Source of the DNA: JACCZX01 sp040003315 | Lineage (GTDB): Bacteria > Pseudomonadota > Gammaproteobacteria > Burkholderiales > Burkholderiaceae_F | NCBI GenBank assembly: GCA_040003315.1 | Contig: JBDUCU010000001.1 | Location: 1 to 64,000 of the forward strand | Length of the DNA stretch: 64,000 nucleotides | Direction of reading: 5' to 3' | Shown: piece after piece, positions 54,638 through 63,212 of the stretch | Layout of the letters: the number at the start of each line of letters is the position of its first letter | How positions within the stretch are numbered: position 1 is the first letter of the stretch | The notes under the pieces: generated by a model | Told to the model about the DNA's origin: nothing | Database searches by the model: none | Seen by the model: only the letters and a program-made list of their open reading frames with translations | Program-made: the position numbers and the translations under genes

Positions 54638-56813
54638 GCAGTTGACTCCAGTCGGACAGATAGCGGTCAATATGAAACACCTCGATTGCCTTGGCACGCG
54701 CTGCGGTACCGATGCGACGCGTCGCATCCGGGTTGCGCATCAAAAAGTAAAGCTGCGAGCGCAGCTCGTCTGCACTGTCCGCGTAAAACCCGTCGACCCC
54801 GTTTTCGATGAATCGATCGACGTCGTGGTTGCGGGCACTGACGGTGACCACACCGCACATCATCGGCTCCCCCCGTGCACGCGGCATTGGCGATCGAATC
54901 GTTGGATTGAAGTAAATCGAGTAGCGGCGCAATTCGTCAACGTACCGGCGGAATTTAGCGAGTGCGTAAGCATTGCTGACGTAGCTCGGATGGGGTTCAG
55001 GAACTCTCAGGGTTTCGGGCCGCAGCTGCTCGTAATGACCGTCGAAGACTTCTCGATAAAGCAAGTATCCCCGATAGTGCGGCCGGGACGGGACTATCGG
55101 ATTGAGCGGCGAGACGATACCCTTTTCGTAGACTGCTGGATTGAAGCTTCTGGGATCGAACCCGTGCCAGATCACACTCGACTGCCGAAACCGCCACTCC
55201 GACTGCGCTTGGTATGAGTTGCAAACTACATGCGTGTCGCCCAGATAGTCGACCAACCGTTGGCGTTCGCTTTCGATCGGCTGCAGCAAATCGGCTCCAG
55301 AATAATTCACGTCGTATTGCCCGCGAAACTGCGGCGTACCGTGGCAGACCGCCACCTTGGGCAAGTCGATCCGCTCGCAAAACAGCTTGAAAGTGGCGCC
55401 CCACTCAGAGCTCAGCGCGCCATTGGTGTTTTCCGGCGCCAGAACATTTTCGTCGAAATGCAAAATGGCGAGGTCATACTGGCGCGGATCGACATCATCG
55501 ATCCGCCGAAAACTCGCATTCAACGGAAAAGGTCGGCGCGAGTAATCCCATTGGTCGGCGACGCGACTGCCCGTGCCGGTGACCAGCGTCACGTCGATCG
55601 GCAACTTCCACAGCTCGTATTGGTGCGAGGTGTGCCAGTGGTACGTCAAAACCCGCAGACGTGCGTGGCCCGGCCGAGGGTTCGAGCGGGCCAGGGGCAG
55701 CAGGGTCGCGTAGTTATCATCTGCTTCCGCCACGAATTTGATGCGCAATTCCGGTTGGTGCTCCGAATGATCAGGCGACGGTGTATCGGCCGGAAGCTTG
55801 CTGCGCCGAATGCTGAAGTCGCCGCCAATACCGTCCGCAGTCCGGCTGAGCTCGTCGGGTTTCGCGGTCCGGGCCGATACACACTTAAGCAGGCAGGACA
55901 CCACCTCTTGCTCGAAAGCCTCGTCGTTCGACGACCTAACGACAACCTCACAATCGCCAAACGCGTGAGCATCCACGTGTGTCTGTACGAAATCGCGACT
56001 TGGCTTCAAATCGGGTCTTGGAACGATCAGGATGCCATCCGTCGCATCGGCAATCGTGGCGGCCACCTCGATTTCGCCACGGTACGACTGCGGCGGGTAC
56101 GACCACGGCTTCGGTGGCATCGTGCCGGTGCCCGTTGACACAGAGGCGACCAAGACCCTGGGCTGACGCATGCGAACGTACCAGTCGCTGAGCGCGCGGC
56201 CCAGTGCGCCGCCTGCACTCGTCCACTCGAGCACGGGTTTGCGATCCGAGCGGGCCGCATCTGCCATGGTCTGGTCGGTCTCGAGCACTACGTCACAAGC
56301 AACCATCGTGCTACGGCGTGCACCGATCAGTTCGTTCGGATCGACCCAACTGCTGCTACTGAGTTCGGCAGGCGGCGCAAAGATAACGCGCTCCAGCGAC
56401 CGGGCCTCGCCCACATAGGCGGTTGGCACACCGAGCGCAAAAGCCTCTCGGAAAATCGCTGCAATTTCGGGAGTCCACGGCACATCCGCCACAATCAGCA
56501 CGTCGATTCGGTCGCCCTTGAGCGCGTGCAACAACTCGCTGCTGCTGGCGAAGCAGGTGATGCCCCGCAGCAGATCATGATGCGGCGCTCCGAGATAGGC
56601 AGTACGCGGCGAACGGTGCGCTGGAACCACGCGCGGCGGCGTGGGCCAGCGGTAGCTGGCCGCGTGGTCGATATCCCCACGTTCTAGAGCATCGCCACGA
56701 TCGTGTCGCACGCGGCGTAACCAGCGTGCAGCCTTATTCAGGGTGCTGTGCCATCCATGTTCGCTGTAGTGGTCGCGCGTCGCGAGTAACAGCCGTCTCG
56801 TGCGAGTCACCAC
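54621..56813 (-). CDS. Large glycosyltransferase-like protein (GT4-type C-terminus)
   Basis: A 730-residue protein. The first ~370 residues are not recognised. The C-terminal part (from about 395, LRVLTYHWHTSHQYELW) looks like a GT-B fold with VAVCHGTPQFRG, VVCNSYQAQSEWRF, and a GT4-like end (MPRARGEPMMCG, NGVDGFYADS). The usual E-x7-E motif is altered to RARGEPMMCG, so donor binding may differ. It begins at a GTG 1 bp after rmlB and ends inside the small module protein gene. Confidence 0.72.
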   Translation of the reverse strand: MVTRTRRLLLATRDHYSEHGWHSTLNKAARWLRRVRHDRGDALERGDIDHAASYRWPTPPRVVPAHRSPRTAYLGAPHHDLLRGITCFASSSELLHALKGDRIDVLIVADVPWTPEIAAIFREAFALGVPTAYVGEARSLERVIFAPPAELSSSSWVDPNELIGARRSTMVACDVVLETDQTMADAARSDRKPVLEWTSAGGALGRALSDWYVRMRQPRVLVASVSTGTGTMPPKPWSYPPQSYRGEIEVAATIADATDGILIVPRPDLKPSRDFVQTHVDAHAFGDCEVVVRSSNDEAFEQEVVSCLLKCVSARTAKPDELSRTADGIGGDFSIRRSKLPADTPSPDHSEHQPELRIKFVAEADDNYATLLPLARSNPRPGHARLRVLTYHWHTSHQYELWKLPIDVTLVTGTGSRVADQWDYSRRPFPLNASFRRIDDVDPRQYDLAILHFDENVLAPENTNGALSSEWGATFKLFCERIDLPKVAVCHGTPQFRGQYDVNYSGADLLQPIESERQRLVDYLGDTHVVCNSYQAQSEWRFRQSSVIWHGFDPRSFNPAVYEKGIVSPLNPIVPSRPHYRGYLLYREVFDGHYEQLRPETLRVPEPHPSYVSNAYALAKFRRYVDELRRYSIYFNPTIRSPMPRARGEPMMCGVVTVSARNHDVDRFIENGVDGFYADSADELRSQLYFLMRNPDATRRIGTAARAKAIEVFHIDRYLSDWSQLLARFS

Positions 56814-56814
56814 T

Positions 56815-57891
56815 TCAATGTCGAGGATGCGCCGCGCCAGTGCCGTACTGCCGCTCGATCCAGCTCCGATACTCGCCGCTGCGAACCCTCTGCACCCAAG
56901 CGCGATTGTTCAAGTACCAGAGGACCGTTTTGCGCAAGCCAGATTCAAACCGCTCCTTCGGACGCCATCCAAGCTCGCTTTCGATCTTGCTGGGGTCGAC
57001 CGCGTACCGGCGATCGTGACCCGGCCTGTCGCGTACATGGCGGATATCCTCGGCGTGCAACCCGCCCGCGCGCGGACTGAGTTCGTCGAGAAGGCGGCAT
57101 ACCGAATGCACGACGTCGACGTTCTTTATGCAATTTCGCCCGCCGACGTAATAGGCCTCTCCGGGAATTCCACGTTCAAGCACCAGCCGCAGCGCAGAGC
57201 AGTGATCGGCCACGTGCAGCCAGTCGCGCTCTTGCAGCCCATCACCATAAACAGGCAGCGCTCTGCGCTCGAAAGCATTCAGGATCGTCAGCGGGATCAG
57301 CTTTTCAGGGAACTGATAGGGACCGTAATTGTTGCTGCAACATGTCAGGATGGTCGGCAACCCATACGTACGGTGATAGGCACGCACCAGGTGATCAGAC
57401 GCCGCCTTGGTGGCCGAATAAGGGCTGTTCGGAGCATGCGGGGACGCCTCGTTGAACGCGGGTTCTTCGGGCTCAAGCGAGCCGAAAACCTCATCGGTCG
57501 ACACATGAATGAAGCGAAACGCCGCGCGTTCGGCGGTGCTCGCGCTCTCCCAAAACGCGCGCGCTGCTTCGAGCAGTGAAAATGTGCCGTTGACATTGGT
57601 GCGCACGAAATCCGAAGGGCCAAGGATCGAGCGGTCGACGTGGCTTTCGGCCGCCAGGTGAATCACGGCGCGCGGGCGGTGCTCCCGCAGCAGCGCTGCT
57701 ATCGATTCAGCATCGCAGATGTCCAGCCGCTCCAGCTGCATGCGCGGGTCAGCAGTGAACGACGAAAGATTATCAAGGTTGCCGGCGTAGGTGAGCTTGT
57801 CGATCACCAGCGCACTCTCGTCAGATTGCGCAAACCAGTCGCTGAGGAAATTGGCGCCGATGAAGCCCGCGCCGCCGGTAACGAAAATCAT
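56815..57891 (-). CDS. rmlB: dTDP-glucose 4,6-dehydratase
   Basis: A 358-residue extended SDR that makes dTDP-4-keto-6-deoxyglucose. It opens with MIFVTGGAGFIGANF and has HLAAESHVDRSI, the catalytic DE in HVSTDEVFG and Y-x3-K in SPYSATKAASDH. It is separated from rmlA/D by 23 kb of O-antigen genes and begins the minus series. The ATG at 57889-57891 is chosen; upstream codons show no similarity. Confidence 0.95.
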   Translation of the reverse strand: MIFVTGGAGFIGANFLSDWFAQSDESALVIDKLTYAGNLDNLSSFTADPRMQLERLDICDAESIAALLREHRPRAVIHLAAESHVDRSILGPSDFVRTNVNGTFSLLEAARAFWESASTAERAAFRFIHVSTDEVFGSLEPEEPAFNEASPHAPNSPYSATKAASDHLVRAYHRTYGLPTILTCCSNNYGPYQFPEKLIPLTILNAFERRALPVYGDGLQERDWLHVADHCSALRLVLERGIPGEAYYVGGRNCIKNVDVVHSVCRLLDELSPRAGGLHAEDIRHVRDRPGHDRRYAVDPSKIESELGWRPKERFESGLRKTVLWYLNNRAWVQRVRSGEYRSWIERQYGTGAAHPRH

Positions 57892-57978
57892 CGTGATGCA
57901 GGGTTTGCGGAGGCCCGCATTGTAGTGGATGAGCACGCAGCAGAGACTGCGCCGATCCGTACAATTCGGCGCACCAAA

Positions 57979-60369
57979 ATGCAATCAGCACTGTCGCCCC
58001 AACCTCCCAGCGCCGATGGTCGGCAAATGATGTTTAGCAGCGCGAGTTCAGACGCGATAACGCTACCTCTGGTTCCGGCAAACGGCATCGACGCCGGAAC
58101 GTCGAACCACCCGGCGGATGCCTGTGCCGCCCGCCGCGACAGTTCCGATTTCGACGTCGGTGGCCTCGATGCATTGCGGGGCCAATGGGTCAGATTGGAA
58201 GTTCTTCTGGAAGTCGATCGCGACGAATGGAGTTCTCCCAATCTTCAGTTCGAGCTTCAGGCCGATGACCCTGAAATCCACACGCTCGGTCTTCCCAGTC
58301 CTGCCAGTGATCAGCGGCGAATTGAGTTGATCTTCAACGTTCCTCCCAATTTCCAGTCGGTGCGATTTTGCGCAAATGCCCGGCCTGGGCGTTTCAGACT
58401 TAATGGAGCTCGAGCGTTTGTAATCGGCAGGGCGCGCGCAATCTTTGAAATGTTGCGCGCAGTTGCGACAGTCGACGGATTCTTTCGTAGCGCGGCGCTG
58501 CTGCGTGATGCCGTTGACCCGGGCCGCAACGCGGCAGCCCGGCATCGAGCGCGTCAGCGCATCGTTCAACGGTACATGCAGGTTCGATTGGGCCAGTACA
58601 CCTATGCCGAATGGATCGACGCGTTCGAGCCGAAACCTTCCCATCGCGCCGACTTGGCTTCCGCCCACAGTCAGTGGAGGTGCCAACCCACCGTATCGAT
58701 CGTGTTTCCCGTTTTCAACGTCGAGGAAAGATTTCTCCGCGCTGCGCTTAATTCGGTACTTGCGCAAATCTATCCCCACTGGCAACTTTGCATCGCAGAC
58801 GACGGCTCGACCGAACCGCACATCCGCAAGGTCCTGCAGGACTATTCCAAGCGCGATTCGCGAATACGCGTGGTCTACCGAGAACACAACGGGCACATCG
58901 TCGAAGCATCCAATTCCGCCCTCGAGCTGGCAACCAACGATTGGGTCGCTTTCCTTGACCACGATGACCGGCTGCATCCGCATGCCTTTCATTTCGTGGC
59001 AGAAGCCATCGCCACGCATCCCGATGTATCCCTTATCTACTCGGACGAAGACAAAATTGATGCGCAGGATCGCCGTCAGGACCCATATTTCAAGTGTGAC
59101 TACAACTACGAATTACTCCTCGCATACAACATGGTCTGTCACCTGACCGTATTGCGGCGAAGTCTCGTCAACGATCTCGGCGGACTGCGGAGAGGATTCG
59201 AGGGCGCGCAGGACTACGATCTCGTACTGCGCGCGACCGAACATCTTTCGAGCGATCAAATTTTGCATCTGCCGCGGGTTTTGTATCACTGGCGCGCTCA
59301 TCCCGGCAGCACGGCGTTGTCGTCTCAAGCTAAGCCGTACGCGGCTTTTGCCGGTCGCCGTGCCGTCGAGGAGCACTTGCAACGAAGAGGCATTCGCGCA
59401 ACGGTCGCGCCGGCTCCTGACTTGCCAGAGATGAATCGAGTCCGATATGCACTTCCCGATCCAGCTCCCACGGTTTCGATCGTCATCTGCACCCGCGATC
59501 GTGCCGATCTGCTTGCCGCATGCATCGACTCGATCGCCGAACGCTCCACGTACCGAAACTATGAGGTACTCGTCGTCGACAACGGCAGCACCGAAGCGGC
59601 AACTTTTCGGCTCTTCGAGCGCGTGCAATCCGGCCGGGTTCGCGTTATGCGTGATGCATCGCCCTTCAATTTCTCAGCGTTGAACAACCGTGCAGTAAGA
59701 GTCGCCAGCGGAGATTTCGTTTGCCTGCTGAACAATGACACCGAGATCATCACTGCCGACTGGATCGAAGAGTTACTGTCGTTCGCGGCTCAGCAAGATG
59801 TGGGCGCGGTGGGGTGTCGCCTCTGGTACCCCAGCGGTGGACTGCAGCACGGAGGTGTCTTTCTAGGTCCGCTGCACGTTGTGCATCACGCGCATCGCCA
59901 TCTTCGTCGCGGGCACCCCGGATACTTTGGGCGCGCCATTATTCATCAGTCTTTCAGCGCAGTAACCGGGGCGGCCTTGATGATCCGGAAATCGCTCTAT
60001 GACGAAGTCGGCGGGCTCGATGAGAACCTCCCTGTCACGTTTAACGATATCGACTTCTGCCTGCGCGTGCGCAAAGCGGGCTATCGGAACGTGTGGACTC
60101 CGTATGCCGAGATCATTCATCACGAATGCGCAACGCGGGGCGCCGATAGCTCACCCGGCGCCAGAGCGCGGGTCGAGGCGGAAACCCGCGTAATGAAGCA
60201 ACGATGGCCAGCGGTGTTGCAGAATGACCCCGCATATTCACCAAACTTGTCGGTCGAGAGCGAAGACTTCCGCATCGCGTGGCCAGCGCGAGTCGATGGT
60301 TATCAGCACGTCACGCCCACTCACCTGATTAGCCGGCGCGAAGAGGCTTCGGTGAGCTATAGCGAATGA
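57979..60369 (+). CDS. Glycosyltransferase with two GT2 domains
   Basis: A 796-residue protein. After ~230 residues with a beta-rich, possibly carbohydrate-binding region, a first GT2 domain begins at ~237 (PTVSIVFPVFNVEERF, DDGSTEPH, LDHDDRLHP). A second begins at ~497 (PTVSIVICTRDRADLL, DNGSTE, LNNDTEI). Double GT2 enzymes often polymerise disaccharide repeats or add two sugars in turn. The ATG at 57979 lies beyond the divergent rmlB; an in-frame ATG at 58027 is an alternative. It overlaps gmd by 4 bp. Confidence 0.85.
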   Translation: MQSALSPQPPSADGRQMMFSSASSDAITLPLVPANGIDAGTSNHPADACAARRDSSDFDVGGLDALRGQWVRLEVLLEVDRDEWSSPNLQFELQADDPEIHTLGLPSPASDQRRIELIFNVPPNFQSVRFCANARPGRFRLNGARAFVIGRARAIFEMLRAVATVDGFFRSAALLRDAVDPGRNAAARHRARQRIVQRYMQVRLGQYTYAEWIDAFEPKPSHRADLASAHSQWRCQPTVSIVFPVFNVEERFLRAALNSVLAQIYPHWQLCIADDGSTEPHIRKVLQDYSKRDSRIRVVYREHNGHIVEASNSALELATNDWVAFLDHDDRLHPHAFHFVAEAIATHPDVSLIYSDEDKIDAQDRRQDPYFKCDYNYELLLAYNMVCHLTVLRRSLVNDLGGLRRGFEGAQDYDLVLRATEHLSSDQILHLPRVLYHWRAHPGSTALSSQAKPYAAFAGRRAVEEHLQRRGIRATVAPAPDLPEMNRVRYALPDPAPTVSIVICTRDRADLLAACIDSIAERSTYRNYEVLVVDNGSTEAATFRLFERVQSGRVRVMRDASPFNFSALNNRAVRVASGDFVCLLNNDTEIITADWIEELLSFAAQQDVGAVGCRLWYPSGGLQHGGVFLGPLHVVHHAHRHLRRGHPGYFGRAIIHQSFSAVTGAALMIRKSLYDEVGGLDENLPVTFNDIDFCLRVRKAGYRNVWTPYAEIIHHECATRGADSSPGARARVEAETRVMKQRWPAVLQNDPAYSPNLSVESEDFRIAWPARVDGYQHVTPTHLISRREEASVSYSE

Positions 60370-61400
60370 AAACCGCGATCGTCACCGGCATATCGGGGCA
60401 GGACGGGGCCTATCTCGCCCGCTTGTTGCTCGACAAAGGCTATCGCGTCGTGGGCACCTATCGACGGACAAGCTCCGTTAACTTCTGGCGCATCGAGGAA
60501 TTGGGAATCGATCAACGTCCCAACCTTGAACTGGTTGAGTACGACCTGACCGATTTTGGCGCGACGATCAATCTTGTGCAGCGCGCCGAGCCGGTCGAGG
60601 TCTACAACCTCGCTGCACAAAGCTTCGTGGGGGTATCGTTTGATCAGCCTGTAACGACTGCCCAGATCACTGGCATTGGAGCACTGCATCTGCTTGAAGC
60701 GATACGGATCGTCAACCGTGATATTCGGTTCTATCAGGCATCCACGTCGGAGATGTTTGGCAAGGTCCAGCAGGTGCCGCAAAGTGAGCGCACGCCGTTT
60801 TACCCGCGTAGCCCATACGGCGTTGCCAAGCTGTATGCACATTGGATGACGGTCAACTATCGCGAAGCTTACGGCATCTTCGCCACGAGCGGCATCCTTT
60901 TCAACCACGAGTCTCCCTTGCGGGGCCTCGAATTCGTCACGCGCAAGATCACCGACGCCGTCGCGAAAATCAAATTGGGCAAGAGAGCGTGTTTGGAACT
61001 CGGAAATCTGGACGCCAAACGCGATTGGGGTTACGCACCAGAGTTTGTCGAGGGCATGCACATGATGCTGCAGGCGCCTGAGCCCGAGACTTTTGTGCTG
61101 GCGACGGGCAGGACCGAGACGGTTCGAAGTTTTGTCGGCATGGCCTTTGACGCCGCGGGAACCACCATTCGATGGCAGGGCGAGGGTCTCGATGAGGTGG
61201 GCATTGCCGTCGATACGGGAACAACCGTGGTGCGCATCAATCCACGCTTCTATCGGCCGGCTGAAGTTGATTTACTGATCGGTGATCCGAGCTTCGTCAG
61301 GGACAAGTTGGGCTGGATGGCCAGAACTCCCGTGGAATCACTCTGCGCAATGATGGTGCAAGCGGATTTGCGACGGAACGCGAGTGGCTTCTCGTTCTGA
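60366..61400 (+). CDS. gmd: GDP-mannose 4,6-dehydratase
   Basis: A 344-residue extended SDR that makes GDP-4-keto-6-deoxy-D-mannose, the branch point for GDP-L-fucose (Fcl) and GDP-D-rhamnose (Rmd). It opens with AIVTGISGQDGAYLARLLL and has FYQASTSEMFG and the catalytic Y-x3-K in RSPYGVAKLYAHW, followed by GILFNHESPLRG. It is coupled to the preceding gene by an ATGA overlap and to the next by a 17-bp overlap. Confidence 0.96.
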   Translation: MKTAIVTGISGQDGAYLARLLLDKGYRVVGTYRRTSSVNFWRIEELGIDQRPNLELVEYDLTDFGATINLVQRAEPVEVYNLAAQSFVGVSFDQPVTTAQITGIGALHLLEAIRIVNRDIRFYQASTSEMFGKVQQVPQSERTPFYPRSPYGVAKLYAHWMTVNYREAYGIFATSGILFNHESPLRGLEFVTRKITDAVAKIKLGKRACLELGNLDAKRDWGYAPEFVEGMHMMLQAPEPETFVLATGRTETVRSFVGMAFDAAGTTIRWQGEGLDEVGIAVDTGTTVVRINPRFYRPAEVDLLIGDPSFVRDKLGWMARTPVESLCAMMVQADLRRNASGFSF

Positions 61401-62274
61401 TCGCGGTCGGGTCTTGGTTACGGGCCTGGACGGTTTTACAGGCAGCTATCTCGGCCCGCTGCTGCGACAACGGGGTTATGAAGTCATCGGCGCAGGCGAG
61501 CCGGAGTTCAACCTACTGCGGCCGGAGAGCATTGCTTCGGTGATTACCTCGGCGCAGCCGGAATTTGTGATCCATCTGGCTGGCATTAGCTTCGTAGCGC
61601 ATGAAGACGCAGCTGCACTGTATGCGGTAAACACGGTCGGCACCACGTCGCTGCTAAGCGCACTCGAGGTCGTTGCGCCCCGCCTTCGGAAGGTCATCCT
61701 GGCCAGCACGTCTCAGGTCTACGGCAATGCGACGGACGATCCAATCACCGAGCGAACGGCTACCGCACCGATCAATCACTATGCGTGCAGTAAGCTAGCC
61801 ATGGAGCACATGGCGCACCATTGGTTTGCTCGGCTGCCGATTTTGATCACGAGGCCGTTCAACTACATTGGACCGGGCCAGGGCAAGCACTTTCTGCTAC
61901 CGAAACTGATCGATCATTTTCGTCGTCAAGCCTCCGTCATCGCGTTAGGTAACCTGGGCGTCGAGCGTGATTTCCTCGATGTCCGCGCCGTTGCTGACAT
62001 CTACGTCAAGCTGCTCGAGTCGCGGCTGCAGTCCACGGCGGTTAACATCGCTTCTGGAGTGGCGCGGAGTCTCGCGAGCATCCTCGACGATTTGACACGC
62101 ATTACCGGGCACCACCTTTCCACGCGTATTGATCCAGCCCTCGTGCGCCACAACGAAGTCAAGCGGTTAGTCGGCAGCAGCGAGAATTTGCGCCACGTTG
62201 TCGGAGACCTGGCCTATTCGGATTTCGAGGCCACTTTGCGATGGATGCTCGAGCAAGTTCCAGCGCCGGCATGA
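61384..62274 (+). CDS. rmd: GDP-6-deoxy-D-lyxo-4-hexulose reductase (Rmd-type)
   Basis: A 296-residue SDR. VLVTGLDGFTGSYL opens the Rossmann fold, ASTSQVYGN carries the catalytic serine region, and HYACSKLAMEHM the Y-x3-K pair. Its direct overlap with gmd points to Rmd, which reduces GDP-4-keto-6-deoxymannose to GDP-D-rhamnose. On sequence alone another GDP- or dTDP-sugar epimerase is possible. The start is GTG 61384. Confidence 0.75.
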   Translation: MASRSDRGRVLVTGLDGFTGSYLGPLLRQRGYEVIGAGEPEFNLLRPESIASVITSAQPEFVIHLAGISFVAHEDAAALYAVNTVGTTSLLSALEVVAPRLRKVILASTSQVYGNATDDPITERTATAPINHYACSKLAMEHMAHHWFARLPILITRPFNYIGPGQGKHFLLPKLIDHFRRQASVIALGNLGVERDFLDVRAVADIYVKLLESRLQSTAVNIASGVARSLASILDDLTRITGHHLSTRIDPALVRHNEVKRLVGSSENLRHVVGDLAYSDFEATLRWMLEQVPAPA

Positions 62275-63212
62275 ATGCACCTTCTCGCGCAACGCTCGGT
62301 GGCGCCCGAGTGCTGGTGGTCGGCGATGTCATGCTCGACCGTTATTGGTTCGGCGATGTGGACCGAATTTCACCGGAGGCGCCGGTTCCCGTCGTTCGTA
62401 TACGAAATACGGAAGAGCGGCTCGGGGGCGCCGCAAATGTCGCGCGCAACATCACCGCGGTCGGAGGGGCGGCCGGCCTGCTGGCCGCAGTGGGTGACGA
62501 TGAGGCCGGCCGTGCAATCGTGGCCATGCTTGCGGCGTCCGATATCGAGTCGTACGTTCACACCGAGAGCGCAGTCACCACCACAGTCAAGCTGCGCCTG
62601 ATCGGTCGCAGCCAGCAGATGCTGCGCGCCGATTTCGAGCGGGCTCCGCAAGAAGAGGTGCTTCTGAAGCATCTTGATACGTTCGCTTCCGCTTTGCCGC
62701 CTTATCAGCTGGTTGTGCTATCGGACTACGGCAAGGGCGGGCTCGCGCACATTACGCAGCTGATCGAACTTGCCCGCACGGCAGGAAAGCGAGTGCTGGT
62801 TGATCCGAAGGGGGATAGTTACGCAAGCTACCGCGGCGCAACGATGCTGACGCCGAACCGAGCCGAGCTGCGGGAAGTGGTTGGGCGCTGGAAAGACGAA
62901 GCGGATCTCGAAGTGCGTGCGCAGAAGTTACGACGCGACCTTGGATTGCAAGCATTACTCCTGACTCGCAGTGAAGAAGGCATGACGCTTTTCACAGATG
63001 ACGGCGCATGGTCCGTCCCGGCGCAGGCGCGCGAGGTGTTCGACGTCAGCGGCGCGGGGGATACGGTCATCGCAGTGCTTGCCACGATGTTGGCATCGGG
63101 GGCGCCGATGCGCGACGCGGTGGCGGCGGCCAACCGGGCTGGCGGCATCGCCGTCTCGAAGTTCGGGGCGACGACCGTGAGTTACGACGAGCTGTTCGGC
63201 GCAGATCAATGA
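62271..63212 (+). CDS. hldA: D-glycero-beta-D-manno-heptose-7-phosphate kinase
   Basis: A 313-residue ribokinase-fold kinase that corresponds to the first domain of HldE. LVVGDVMLDRYWFG is the opening, LGGAANVARNI binds the sugar, and GAGDTVIAVLATM is the ATP/anion-hole site. It has no second (cytidylyl-type) domain, so the adenylyltransferase must be encoded elsewhere. The ATG at 62271 overlaps the rmd stop; the frame is open ten codons upstream. Confidence 0.93.
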   Translation: MNAPSRATLGGARVLVVGDVMLDRYWFGDVDRISPEAPVPVVRIRNTEERLGGAANVARNITAVGGAAGLLAAVGDDEAGRAIVAMLAASDIESYVHTESAVTTTVKLRLIGRSQQMLRADFERAPQEEVLLKHLDTFASALPPYQLVVLSDYGKGGLAHITQLIELARTAGKRVLVDPKGDSYASYRGATMLTPNRAELREVVGRWKDEADLEVRAQKLRRDLGLQALLLTRSEEGMTLFTDDGAWSVPAQAREVFDVSGAGDTVIAVLATMLASGAPMRDAVAAANRAGGIAVSKFGATTVSYDELFGADQ

